DNA of 64,000 nt from Flintibacter faecis (GTDB taxonomy: Bacteria; Bacillota; Clostridia; Oscillospirales; Oscillospiraceae). Both the position numbers and the translations under genes were made by a program. The stretch covers positions 23,058 through 87,057 of the forward strand of contig NZ_JACOPN010000009.1 of the NCBI RefSeq assembly GCF_014287875.1. The letters run 5' to 3'. This document shows, one piece after another, positions 33,500 through 41,449 of this stretch. The notes beneath the pieces were generated by a model that made no database searches, had not been told where the DNA came from, and saw nothing but the letters and a program-made list of their open reading frames with translations. Positions within the stretch are counted from its first letter, which is position 1, and every line of letters begins with the position of its first letter.

Positions 33500-35710
33500 A
33501 TGAAGATTCTCATGGCCACCATGGGCCTGGACATCGGCGGCGCGGAGACCCACATCGTGGAGCTGTCCAAGGAACTGAAAAGCCGGGGCCACCAGGTGGC
33601 GGTGGTGTCCAATGGGGGCGTGTACGTCCCGGAGATCGAGGCCGCAGGCATCCGGCACTACGCCGCCCCCCTGAACCGCCGGTCTGTGGGCAGTATGCTC
33701 CAGGCCCAGCGCATCCTGCGCCAGATCATCGCCCGGGAGAAGCCCGACATCGTCCACGCCCACGCCCGCATCCCCGCCTTTCTGTGCGGGCGGCTGCAAA
33801 AGTCCATGGGCTTCGCCTTCGTCACCTCCTGCCACGGGGTGTATCAGGTCAGCGGGGCCCTGCGTCTGCTGTCCAACTGGGGGGAGCGCACCCTGGCCGT
33901 GTCCGAGGACATCCGGGACTATCTGATCCGCCAGTATAATGTCCCCCAGGAGCACATCACTCTGACCATCAACGGCATCGACACGGATAAATTCTCCCCC
34001 GCCCTCACCGGTGAGACGGTCCGCCGGGAGTTCGACTTGGGAGACGGCCCCGTCATCGCCCACGTCAGCCGCCTGGACCCGGAGACGGTGTACACCGCCC
34101 GTCAGCTGGTGGAGCTGGCCCCCGCCCTGTGCCAGGACTATCCCGGGCTGCACATCCTCATCGTGGGGGGCGGCGGAGCCTTCGAGCCCCTGAACGCCCA
34201 GGCGGAGGAGGTCAACCGCAAATTGGGCCGGCCCTGCGTCATCCTCACCGGCCCCCGCACCGACGTCAACCAGCTGGTGGCCGCCTGCGGCCTGTTTGTG
34301 GGCGTATCCCGGGCGGCGCTGGAGGCCATGGCCGCCTGCAAGCCCGTGGTCCTCTCCGGGGCCCAGGGGCACACCGGCCTGTTCGGCCCGGAGCTTTTGG
34401 AGAAGGCGGTGGACACCAACTTCTGCTGCCGCACCGACCCTGTGTCCACCCCGGAGCTGCTCCGGGCCGACATTCTGCGGGCGCTGGCCCTCTCCCCCGA
34501 CCGGGCCAGGGAGCTGGGGGACTATGGCCGCCGGGTGGTGCAGGAGCGCTACTCCGTCCACCGCATGGCCGACGACTGCCTGGCGGTATACGACCAGGTG
34601 CGCCGCCCCTTCCATGTGGTGATGAGCGGCTACTACGGCTTTTCCAACGCCGGGGACGACGCCATTCTGGAGGCCATCCAGCAGGCCATTCACGAGGCCA
34701 GCGACCACATCTGCGTCACCGCCCTGTCCAACGACCCGGAGCTCACCCGCAGGCAGTATGGCCTGGAGGCCATCCCCCGGTTCCGGGTGTGGAAGGTTTT
34801 CTCCGCCCTGCGCCGGTGCGACGCCCTGCTCTCCGGCGGGGGCAGCCTGCTCCAGGACACCACCTCCACCCGCTCCCTGCTCTATTACCTCACCGTCATC
34901 CGCTGCGCCCACCGGCTGGGCAAGCCGGTGATGCTGTATGCCAACGGCATCGGCCCGGTGCGCCGTCCGGCCAACCGCCGCCGGGTGAAGCGGGTGGTGG
35001 AGCAGGCCACCCTGATCACCCTGCGGGACCACAGCTCCGCCCGGGAGCTGCAGGACATGGGGGTCACCCGCACCGACCTCCACGTCACCGCCGACCCGGT
35101 GTTCCACCTGTCCCCCGCCCCGGAGACCCGGGGGGAGGAGCTGCTGGCCGGGGCAGGCGTGGCCCCCGGCACGCCCTTTGTGGCCGTGTCCGTGCGGGAC
35201 TGGCCGGACACCGGGGACTTCTGCCGCCAGCTGGCCCAGCTATGCGACCACCTCCACCGGGAATATGGCCTGGCCGTCCTCTTCCTGCTTATGCAGCCCA
35301 GCCGGGACCGGGCCACCGCCCAGCAGGTGCAGTCCTTTATGGCAGAGCCCTCCTGTCTGCTGGACACCCCCTGTACCCCCCGGGAGCTGATGGCCGTGCT
35401 GGGAAAAGCCAAGCTGTGTCTGGCCATGCGGCTGCACACCCTCATCTTCGCCGCCCGGATGGCCGTACCCTCCATGGGCCTGGTGTACGACCCCAAGGTG
35501 GACAGCTATCTGAAGGAGCTGGACCTGCCAGCCGCCGGACGGGTGGACTCCTTCGATGCCCAGGAGGCCATCCGCCGGGCCGACGCCCTTATGGCCGACT
35601 ACCCCGCCGTGCTGTCCCACCTGAAGGACAAATCCGCCGCCATGGCCCGGGCCGCAGGCGAGAACGAACGTCTGCTGCTGGAGATGCTGGAGCAGCACCG
35701 GATGCATTGA
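33500..35710 (+). CDS. csaB: Fused glycosyltransferase family 4 and CsaB-type pyruvyl transferase
   Basis: A 736-residue two-enzyme fusion. Residues 1 to about 368 form a GT4 enzyme (MKILMATMGLDIGGAETHIV; IAHVSRLDPETVYTA; glycine-rich IVGGGGAFEPL). From residue about 372 to the end is a polysaccharide pyruvyl transferase domain (VVMSGYYGFSNAGDDAILEA; LLSGGGSLLQDTTSTRSLLY; PVMLYANGIGPV; AMRLHTLIFAARMAVPSMGL). CsaB adds the ketal-pyruvate that SLH domains recognise. Most bacteria carry csaB as a separate gene of about 360 codons, so the fusion would couple sugar addition and pyruvylation. It closes the murJ operon, which is divergent from an SLH protein gene. Confidence 0.92.
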   Translation: MKILMATMGLDIGGAETHIVELSKELKSRGHQVAVVSNGGVYVPEIEAAGIRHYAAPLNRRSVGSMLQAQRILRQIIAREKPDIVHAHARIPAFLCGRLQKSMGFAFVTSCHGVYQVSGALRLLSNWGERTLAVSEDIRDYLIRQYNVPQEHITLTINGIDTDKFSPALTGETVRREFDLGDGPVIAHVSRLDPETVYTARQLVELAPALCQDYPGLHILIVGGGGAFEPLNAQAEEVNRKLGRPCVILTGPRTDVNQLVAACGLFVGVSRAALEAMAACKPVVLSGAQGHTGLFGPELLEKAVDTNFCCRTDPVSTPELLRADILRALALSPDRARELGDYGRRVVQERYSVHRMADDCLAVYDQVRRPFHVVMSGYYGFSNAGDDAILEAIQQAIHEASDHICVTALSNDPELTRRQYGLEAIPRFRVWKVFSALRRCDALLSGGGSLLQDTTSTRSLLYYLTVIRCAHRLGKPVMLYANGIGPVRRPANRRRVKRVVEQATLITLRDHSSARELQDMGVTRTDLHVTADPVFHLSPAPETRGEELLAGAGVAPGTPFVAVSVRDWPDTGDFCRQLAQLCDHLHREYGLAVLFLLMQPSRDRATAQQVQSFMAEPSCLLDTPCTPRELMAVLGKAKLCLAMRLHTLIFAARMAVPSMGLVYDPKVDSYLKELDLPAAGRVDSFDAQEAIRRADALMADYPAVLSHLKDKSAAMARAAGENERLLLEMLEQHRMH

Positions 35711-35720
35711 GCATAAAAAG

Positions 35721-35908
35721 ACATCCCCCGGCTTTGGCCGGGGGATTCAGCGTGTCGATAAACCCTCTTCTGTCATTCCGAGGAGCGCAGCGACGTGGGA
35801 ATCCGTAACCAAAAAGTCGGAAATGTGCTGATACTCGTGAGTTTTAGAAACGGATTGCCACGTCGGCCCGTTGGGCCTCCTCGCAATGACAGGCTTTTTT
35901 GACAGTCT
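35721..35908. mobile_element. 160-bp MITE-like element, copy 3, abutting a terminator hairpin
   Basis: The core is 35749-35908, from AGCGTGTCGATAAACCC to GCTTTTTTGACAGTCT. It starts two bases after ATCCCCCGGCTTTGGCCGG-GGGAT (35723-35747), the hairpin that would end the csaB operon and now lacks a T-tract. On the other side it directly adjoins another hairpin, AGCGTT-CCACG...CGTGAAACGCT (35911-35940), followed by T-rich sequence. Confidence 0.75.
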
Positions 35909-35910
35909 CA

Positions 35911-35950
35911 AGCGTTCCACGATTTGTCCGTGAAACGCTTTTGCTTTTTT
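35911..35950 (+). terminator. Terminator-like hairpin after the 160-bp element
   Basis: AAGCGTTCCACG pairs with CGTGAAACGCTT across a short loop, followed by TTGCTTTTTT. It may serve as the present end point of the csaB transcript. Confidence 0.6.
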
Positions 35951-36023
35951 AGCGCTTGTTCTCTTTTACGAAACCGAAACACCCTCCCGTTTTTTCTTAA
36001 CACCCGTTTTATCAAATCTTTTC

Positions 36024-36029
36024 TATAAT
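36024..36029 (+). promoter_or_regulatory. TATAAT -10 element for the 46-residue ORF
   Basis: Perfect TATAAT 54 bases before the ATG at 36083; no good -35 is found 16-18 bases upstream. Confidence 0.45.
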
Positions 36030-36082
36030 AGGGTGCGTAGAAAACAAACCCCTTGTGTGTGGTATTCGGGAGGTAATCAAAC

Positions 36083-36223
36083 ATGGAAAGCAAAGAATAT
36101 CTGGCTGCAAAGCGCGAATTTTGGAACTGCATCCGCATGGCCCCCTTCTCTCTGCTCCTCTCTCTGTTCTTCGCCTTCACTCAGTGGTGGCCCGAGATGC
36201 ACCGGTTAAAGGCGCACGCCTGA
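36083..36223 (+). CDS. Small membrane-associated protein, 46 residues
   Basis: A short ORF reading MESKEYLAAKREFWNCIRMA then a hydrophobic, aromatic helix PFSLLLSLFFAFTQWW and a short basic tail. GGAGGT lies 9 bases before the ATG, a perfect TATAAT lies upstream, and a strong terminator follows at 36280-36316, so this is a self-contained small gene. The single amphipathic-plus-hydrophobic layout fits a small inner-membrane protein. I do not recognise a family. An overlapping 90-codon frame on the opposite strand is not favoured because it lacks these signals. Confidence 0.55.
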   Translation: MESKEYLAAKREFWNCIRMAPFSLLLSLFFAFTQWWPEMHRLKAHA

Positions 36224-36279
36224 GCAGTCTCGCTATTGCATCCTGAGGTGCCGGGACTCTCTCCCCCGGGGCCGTTTTC

Positions 36280-36316
36280 AAGCCGCTGCCCGCTGTCTGG
36301 GCGGCGGCTTTTTTCT
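36280..36316 (+). terminator. Terminator of the 46-residue ORF
   Basis: AAGCCGCTGCCC...GGGCGGCGGCTT hairpin followed by six Ts. Confidence 0.8.
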
Positions 36317-36346
36317 GTCCTTTCTTCCCTATTTTCCAAATCTCTC

Positions 36347-36375
36347 TTGACATTTTAGTGGAAATGGTTTATTAT
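36347..36375 (+). promoter_or_regulatory. Sigma-A promoter of the acyl-CoA synthetase gene
   Basis: Consensus TTGACA (36347-36352), 17-base spacer, TATTAT (36370-36375); leader of about 78 bases. Confidence 0.7.
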
Positions 36376-36458
36376 ACTTCAACGGTTTAAAGCTGAAAAT
36401 CAATGAAGCTTCGGGGGCGTTCCCGCTCCTGATAAGAATAAGAAAGGATCGACGTAAG

Positions 36459-38093
36459 ATGCCTATCACCGATCTGTTAGAGCGCAACAGCAAGCTGTAT
36501 GGCGACGAGATCGCCCTGGTGGAGATCAACCCCGAGGTTCAGGAGGAGCAGCGGGTGACCTGGAAGGAATATGCCCTGATCCAGCCCACCTCCACCGCCC
36601 CCTATCGCCGGGAGATCACCTGGTCCGTCTTTGACGAGAAGGCCAACCGGGTGGCCAATATGCTCCTCAGCCGGGGCATCCGCAAGGGCCAGAAAGTTGC
36701 CATCCTGCTGATGAACTGCCTGGAGTGGCTGCCCATCTATTTCGGTATTTTAAAGGCCGGGGCCGTCGCCGTGCCCCTGAACTTCCGCTACACCTCCGAC
36801 GAGATCGACTACTGCTTGAAGCTGGCCGACGTGGACGTGCTGTTCTTCGGGCCGGAGTTCATCGGCCGCATGGAGGCCATCGCCCCCAAGCTGTCCAAGC
36901 AGATGCTGCTGCTGTTTGTGGGCGAGACCTGCCCCTCCTTTGCCGAGGACTATCACCGGGCCACCGCCAACTGCTCCAGCGTGGCCCCTAAGATTCTCAT
37001 TGACGACGAGGACGAGGCCGCCATCTACTACTCCTCCGGCACCACCGGCTTCCCCAAGGCCATTTTGCTCAAGCACCGGGCCCTGCTCCAGTCCGCCCGC
37101 ATGGAGGCCATCCACCACGCCACCACCCACGACGACGTGTTCCTGTGCATCCCGCCCCTGTACCACACGGGCGCCAAGATGCACTGGTTCGGCTCGCTGT
37201 TCACCGGCAGTAAGGCCGTACTGCTCAAGGGCAACAGCCCCAAGGCCATCCTCCAGGCCGTGTCTCAGGAGCACTGCACCATCGTGTGGCTTCTGGTGCC
37301 CTGGGCCCAGGACATTCTGGCCGCCCTGGACCGGGGCGAGCTGAAACTGGAGGACTATCAGCTGTCCCAGTGGCGGCTGATGCACATCGGGGCCCAGCCC
37401 GTTCCCCCTTCCCTCATCAAGCACTGGATGCGCTATTTCCCCCACCACAAATATGACACCAACTATGGCCTGTCCGAGTCCACCGGCCCGGGCTGCGTCC
37501 ACCTGGGCACCGACAACATCCACAAGGTGGGTGCCATCGGTGTCCCCGGCTACGGCTGGAAGGTGAAGATCGTGGACGAACAGAACCAGCCCGTGAAGCA
37601 GGGCGACGTGGGCGAGCTGTGCGTGAAGGGCCCCGGCGTGATGGAGTGCTATTACCACGACCCCAAGGCCACCGCCGAGGTGCTCATCGACGGCTGGCTC
37701 CACACCGGCGACATGGCCCGTCAGGACGAGGACGGCTTCTATTTCCTGGTGGACCGGAAGAAGGACGTGATCATCTCCGGCGGCGAGAACCTGTACCCCG
37801 TGCAGATCGAGGACTTCCTGGCCGCCTGCCCCAAGGTCCATGACGTGGCCGTCATCGGCCTGCCTGACCCCCGCCTGGGCGAGATCGCCGCCGCCATCAT
37901 TCAGGTGAAGGAGGGCGAGACCTGCACCGAGGAGGAGATCAACCAGTTCTGTATGGACCTGCCCCGGTATAAGCGCCCCCGGAAGATCATCTTCGCCGAT
38001 GTCCCCCGCAACCCCACCGGCAAGATCGAAAAGCCCAAGCTGCGCCAGAAATACTGCGGTGTCCGCCTGGTGGAGGCCCAGAATAAGGCGTAA
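36459..38093 (+). CDS. AMP-forming acyl-CoA synthetase
   Basis: Adenylate-forming enzyme that activates a carboxylic acid to acyl-AMP and then to the CoA thioester. The 544-residue protein has the P-loop motif IYYSSGTTGFPKAILLKH at about 188-205, the YGLSESTGPG segment, LHTGDMARQDEDGFYFLVDR, and the C-terminal catalytic Lys context NPTGKIEKPKLRQ. This is the full family layout. It resembles medium/long-chain fatty-acid ligases; the preferred acid is unknown. It is monocistronic, with its own promoter and terminator. The rather unusual insertion of about 40 residues near the start (KEYALIQPTSTAPYRREITW) is noted. Confidence 0.92.
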   Translation: MPITDLLERNSKLYGDEIALVEINPEVQEEQRVTWKEYALIQPTSTAPYRREITWSVFDEKANRVANMLLSRGIRKGQKVAILLMNCLEWLPIYFGILKAGAVAVPLNFRYTSDEIDYCLKLADVDVLFFGPEFIGRMEAIAPKLSKQMLLLFVGETCPSFAEDYHRATANCSSVAPKILIDDEDEAAIYYSSGTTGFPKAILLKHRALLQSARMEAIHHATTHDDVFLCIPPLYHTGAKMHWFGSLFTGSKAVLLKGNSPKAILQAVSQEHCTIVWLLVPWAQDILAALDRGELKLEDYQLSQWRLMHIGAQPVPPSLIKHWMRYFPHHKYDTNYGLSESTGPGCVHLGTDNIHKVGAIGVPGYGWKVKIVDEQNQPVKQGDVGELCVKGPGVMECYYHDPKATAEVLIDGWLHTGDMARQDEDGFYFLVDRKKDVIISGGENLYPVQIEDFLAACPKVHDVAVIGLPDPRLGEIAAAIIQVKEGETCTEEEINQFCMDLPRYKRPRKIIFADVPRNPTGKIEKPKLRQKYCGVRLVEAQNKA

Positions 38094-38118
38094 TTCCAAA
38101 CACACCCAGATATTTCCC

Positions 38119-38156
38119 GGTCCGTCGAGGTCTTTTGCCCCGACGGACCTTTTTTT
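38119..38156 (+). terminator. Terminator of the acyl-CoA synthetase gene
   Basis: GGTCCGTCG and CGACGGACC arms with a 13-base loop, then seven Ts. Confidence 0.85.
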
Positions 38157-38165
38157 CGTTTCTCA

Positions 38166-38193
38166 TTGCGAAACGTCGAAAATATGATATGAT
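38166..38193 (+). promoter_or_regulatory. Promoter of the ECF sigma gene
   Basis: TTGCGA (38166-38171), 16-base spacer, TATGAT (38188-38193). This is a sigma-A type, unlike the ECF-type site downstream of the anti-sigma gene. Confidence 0.55.
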
Positions 38194-38228
38194 GGGCATA
38201 GAACTTACAGAAAGCGGGGTGAGGGGCC

Positions 38229-38759
38229 ATGCTCCCCCTGATTTTATCCGCTCTGGTCTGCGAGGCAGACCGGGTGCAGTTTTTGGCTCTGTATGAGGAA
38301 AATCACGCTGCCATGGAGCGCGCCGCCATGGCCATTCTCCGGGATCAGCAGGACGCGGAGGATGCCATGCAGAACGCCCTGTGCCAGATAGCCAAACATT
38401 TTGAAAAAACTTACGAGATCCCCTGTGACAGACTGCCCTTCTGGTGCGTCTGTATTGTAAAGAACGAGTCCATCTCCATCCTGCGGCGGCGGCACAAGGT
38501 CCTGCCTCTGGAGGACTGGGCCCGGATCGAAAATCAGTCCGGCCCGGAGGAGTCCGTCAGCTACCGCACTTTGGTGGACCTGTTCGCCCGGCTGCCCCAG
38601 ACCTATCGGGCGGCCCTGGAGATGCGCTTTCTGCTGGGCTACAGCAACAAGGAGATCGCCCAGCGGCTCTGCCTGACCCAGACGGCGGTGAACACCCGCA
38701 TCGCCCGGGGCCGGGAGTTGCTGAAAAAATTGGCACAGGAGGAGGGGATACATCCATGA
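38229..38759 (+). CDS. ECF-type RNA polymerase sigma factor
   Basis: A 176-residue sigma-70 family protein with region 2 (FLALYEENHAAMERAAMAIL; DQQDAEDAMQNALCQIAKHF) and region 4 (LPQTYRAALEMRFLLGYSNKEIAQRL, then TQTAVNTRIARGRELLKKL). It lacks regions 1 and 3, the ECF layout. It overlaps the anti-sigma gene by ATGA, the standard arrangement in which a membrane protein holds the sigma factor inactive. A candidate target promoter lies immediately after the anti-sigma gene (39488-39516). Confidence 0.93.
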   Translation: MLPLILSALVCEADRVQFLALYEENHAAMERAAMAILRDQQDAEDAMQNALCQIAKHFEKTYEIPCDRLPFWCVCIVKNESISILRRRHKVLPLEDWARIENQSGPEESVSYRTLVDLFARLPQTYRAALEMRFLLGYSNKEIAQRLCLTQTAVNTRIARGRELLKKLAQEEGIHP

Positions 38760-39469
38760 CAGACATGACAGATCAGGAGCTGGACCGGCTCATGCGCCAC
38801 GTGCTGATGGACGGCATAGGGCAGGAGGTGGAGCAGACATCCCAGCAGGATATTCCCGCCTTTCAGCCCTCCCCCCGGTATCAGCGGCAGATGGCCGCCA
38901 TGCAGCGGGACCCTTTGGCCTGGTCCCGGAAAAAGCAGCGCCCCGCCTGGAAGAAGTGGGCCCAGACCGCCGCCGCCCTCCTGCTGGCCGCCGGACTGGG
39001 CCTGGCCGCCAGCCCCACCGCCCGGGCGGATATTGTCCGGCTGGCGGTGGAGTGGAGCCAGAACCGCGCCAGCTTTGTCTACAGCGGGCCGGACGTGGAG
39101 GGGGAGCTGCCCTGCTATGTGCTGGGCGACCTGCCCGAGGGCTTTGTTCAGACCGGCTGGCAGCGCCTGGGCCCCGCCATGGCAGTGGCCGACTACGAAA
39201 ACGCAGCCGGAGACTGCCTCTATCTGGACTACAGCTATATGCAGCAGGGTGGCGGCACCTTCATCGACATGGATGAGGGAGAGGTCATCGAGACCTTGGT
39301 AAACGGCATGAAGGGCTACTTCTTCCAGGATGCCGACCCGGAGGCCTTTGATATCCTTACCTGGACCGACACCCGGCAGAACATCCAGTTCACCCTGGGC
39401 GGCTGCATGGACCTGGACCAGGCTCTGGCCCTGGCCAAGGGATTGAAACAGCTGGACACCGACCCTTAA
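38756..39469 (+). CDS. Membrane anti-sigma factor with DUF4367-like domain
   Basis: A 237-residue protein with a short cytoplasmic N-terminus (DQELDRLMRHVLMDG), one transmembrane helix at about 65-82 (WAQTAAALLLAAGLGLAAS), and an extracytoplasmic domain ending QALALAKGLKQL. The C-terminal half resembles DUF4367 domains found on anti-sigma proteins of Firmicutes. It starts inside the stop codon of the ECF gene, so the two are translationally coupled. The expected role is sequestering the sigma factor until an envelope signal is sensed; the signal is unknown. A broken relative of this domain is at 62207-62585. Confidence 0.85.
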   Translation: MTDMTDQELDRLMRHVLMDGIGQEVEQTSQQDIPAFQPSPRYQRQMAAMQRDPLAWSRKKQRPAWKKWAQTAAALLLAAGLGLAASPTARADIVRLAVEWSQNRASFVYSGPDVEGELPCYVLGDLPEGFVQTGWQRLGPAMAVADYENAAGDCLYLDYSYMQQGGGTFIDMDEGEVIETLVNGMKGYFFQDADPEAFDILTWTDTRQNIQFTLGGCMDLDQALALAKGLKQLDTDP

Positions 39470-39487
39470 AAAATTTTTTCAAAACCC

Positions 39488-39516
39488 TGCAACAAAAACC
39501 GCCCGTTTTTCGTCTA
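39488..39516 (+). promoter_or_regulatory. Predicted ECF-dependent promoter
   Basis: TGCAAC (39488-39493), 17-base spacer and CGTCTA (39511-39516). This matches the TGCAAC...CGTC form known for sigma-V-type ECF promoters in Bacillus. It lies between the anti-sigma gene and the 46-residue exported peptide, so the local sigma factor is the natural reader. Confidence 0.6.
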
Positions 39517-39572
39517 TCATAGTAAAGAGGCCCTCTTCGGGGCGTTGGAAGTTTTTTGAGAGGTGGTTTCAA

Positions 39573-39713
39573 GTGACGCGCAAATATATCGTGACCCTGC
39601 TGGCCTGGGCCCTTGGCCTGTTCGCCCTGGTCTCCGCCGTATCGGCGGCTCCGCCTGCACAGGCCCGCTCCCCTTTGACAACGATCTCTCTTGTTCCGGT
39701 GGCGAACAAATAA
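39573..39713 (+). CDS. Small exported peptide, 46 residues
   Basis: A GTG-started ORF with GAGGTGG 6 bases upstream. The product is mostly a signal peptide: basic start (MTRKYIVT), hydrophobic core LLAWALGLFALVSAVSA, and likely cleavage sites after SAVSA or PAQA. Cleavage at the latter would release about 15 residues, RSPLTTISLVPVANK. It follows the ECF-type promoter at 39488 and precedes a membrane protein by 39 bases. It could be a secreted signal or a stress peptide; neither is shown. I do not recognise a family. Confidence 0.55.
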   Translation: MTRKYIVTLLAWALGLFALVSAVSAAPPAQARSPLTTISLVPVANK

Positions 39714-39752
39714 CACGAACAGAAAGACAAGACAGTTGAAAAGGAGGTCCCC

Positions 39753-40253
39753 ATGAAAAAATCTTCCCTATATCCCCTGATGGGCTTTCTCCCCCTGGTG
39801 ATCGGATTTTTCTATATCCGCACCGCCGCCTTCCCCCTGCTGGGACCGCTGTTTTTCACTGCCCTGCCCTGGGTGATGGTCTTTCTGTGGGTCCGGGCTG
39901 GCTGGCGCTGCGGAGTGGACGGCCGTGGGTGGCTGCGCTCTGCCGCCGTTGCCCACTGGGCGGTGCTGCTGGTGTCTGTGTGCGCCGTGTGGCAGTTCGC
40001 CCTCATCCCCGATGAGCGCCGCAGTCTGGCTCTGTCCGTCTTTGCCCAGTATCTCTTCGGCCTGGTCCCCGGGGTCGTCCGGGTGGTCGTGCCACTGGTG
40101 GAGCGGAACAACACCATCTCCTCCGGCCCTCTCATCGCCCTGGGCACGCCTATGAGCGCCCTGTCCCTGCTGCTGCTCTTCTCCCTGGGCTACAGCCTGG
40201 GCTGGCGAAAGCGCCAGCTCCCTGCCCCGTCCGCTTCCGGCGAAGCGGCGTGA
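39753..40253 (+). CDS. Multi-pass membrane protein of unknown function
   Basis: A 166-residue hydrophobic protein with about five helices (around 8-26, 28-46, 62-82, 92-112 and 135-155), linked by short basic loops and ending in a Pro/Ala/Ser-rich tail. It has no recognised domain. AAGGAGG stands 6 bases before the ATG. It probably shares the ECF-type promoter at 39488 with the small exported peptide and ends at the terminator at 40275-40310, so a role in the same envelope response is inferred. Confidence 0.75.
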   Translation: MKKSSLYPLMGFLPLVIGFFYIRTAAFPLLGPLFFTALPWVMVFLWVRAGWRCGVDGRGWLRSAAVAHWAVLLVSVCAVWQFALIPDERRSLALSVFAQYLFGLVPGVVRVVVPLVERNNTISSGPLIALGTPMSALSLLLLFSLGYSLGWRKRQLPAPSASGEAA

Positions 40254-40274
40254 CGCCTCCCTTTTCACAGATCC

Positions 40275-40316
40275 AGCCGGGCACTCTGCTATAGAGCGCC
40301 CGGCTTTTCTTTTTCC
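40275..40316 (+). terminator. Terminator after the ECF-linked membrane protein gene
   Basis: AGCCGGGC and GCCCGGCT arms, then TTTCTTTTTCC. Confidence 0.8.
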
Positions 40317-40382
40317 TTCAAATGTGCTAAACTGTTATCGTCAAACGCAACCTGTCATCCGTTTATTCAGGAGGTCTTTCTT

Positions 40383-41396
40383 ATGTTGAAAACTTCTCCC
40401 GTCCCCGGCAGCAATGGCGACCGCTATATTCCCTTTGACCAGCGCACGGGGGACACGTCCGTGGTCTATTTCACCCGGGACCTGTCCGCCCAGGGCCTGG
40501 TCAACATTTTCCGCCGGGTAGGCGGCGTTCTCACCGGAAACGTGGCCGTGAAGGTCCACACCGGCGAGCAGCACGGCCCCAACATCATCCCCCGCTCCTG
40601 GGTGAAGGCCCTGATGGAGCAGGAGCTGCCTGGCGGCACCATCGTAGAGACCAACACCTATTACGACGGGGACCGCTACACCACCGAGAAGCACCGCAAG
40701 ACCCTTCAGATCAACGGCTGGACCTTCTGCCCCGTGGACATTCTGGACGAGGAGGGCACCGCCATGTTCCCCATTCAGGGGGGCAAGTGGTTTGACGAGA
40801 TGTCCGTGGGCAGCCACCTGGCCGACTACGACTCTTTCCTGGCCCTGACCCACTTTAAGGGCCACACCATGGGCGGCTTCGGCGGCTCCAACAAGAACAT
40901 CGGCATCGGCTGCGCCGACGGCCGGGTGGGCAAGGGCATGATCCACACCGTCCCCGGGGACCCCAATCTGTGGAGCATCGCCCAGGAGGAGCTGATGGAG
41001 CGGATGACCGAGTCCACCAAGTCCGTGTTCGACCGCTTTGGCCGGCACATCTGCTATATCAACGTGCTGCGGAACATGTCCGTCTCCTGCGACTGCGAGG
41101 GCATGGCGGCCATGCCCGTGGTCACCCCCAACATCGGCATCGTGGCCTCGTTGGACATTCTGGCCGCCGACCAGGCGTCGGTGGACCTGGTCTACGCCCT
41201 GAAGCCGGAGGACGGCCACGACCTGGTGCAGCGGATGGAGACCCGCCACGGCCTGCGCCAGCTGTCTTATATGAAGGAGCTGGGCATGGGCAACGACCGC
41301 TATACCCTCATCGACATCGACCACGATGACGCCCCCATCCTCCCCGCCCAGGCGGTGCAGGACGTAACGCCCTTTGCGCCGGACGGCCAGGAGTGA
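40383..41396 (+). CDS. DUF362 domain protein
   Basis: A 337-residue cytoplasmic protein of the DUF362 family. The hallmarks are VAVKVHTGEQHGPNIIPRSW near residue 55, the VETNTYYDGDRY segment, and FLALTHFKGHTMGGFGGSNK followed by IGIGCADGRVGKG. Many relatives carry ferredoxin-like 4Fe-4S motifs; here no CxxCxxC cluster is visible, so this is the short form. Biochemical function is not known. It is monocistronic and convergent with ridA, sharing a two-way terminator. Confidence 0.88.
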   Translation: MLKTSPVPGSNGDRYIPFDQRTGDTSVVYFTRDLSAQGLVNIFRRVGGVLTGNVAVKVHTGEQHGPNIIPRSWVKALMEQELPGGTIVETNTYYDGDRYTTEKHRKTLQINGWTFCPVDILDEEGTAMFPIQGGKWFDEMSVGSHLADYDSFLALTHFKGHTMGGFGGSNKNIGIGCADGRVGKGMIHTVPGDPNLWSIAQEELMERMTESTKSVFDRFGRHICYINVLRNMSVSCDCEGMAAMPVVTPNIGIVASLDILAADQASVDLVYALKPEDGHDLVQRMETRHGLRQLSYMKELGMGNDRYTLIDIDHDDAPILPAQAVQDVTPFAPDGQE

Positions 41397-41406
41397 CCCC
41401 GACCGC

Positions 41407-41444
41407 AAAAAACAGCCCCGTGCCGCGGCACAGGGCTGTTTTTT
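41407..41444. terminator. Bidirectional terminator between DUF362 and ridA
   Basis: AAAAAACAGCCCCGTGCC and GGCACAGGGCTGTTTTTT form a stem with A and T tracts on both sides, serving the two convergent genes. Confidence 0.85.
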
Positions 41445-41449
41445 CGCAC

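Noticed and set aside
35908..36180. A 90-codon minus-strand frame rich in Arg and Lys
   Set aside because: It overlaps the end of the 160-bp element and a hairpin, has no good ribosome site, and is opposite the better-supported 46-residue gene.
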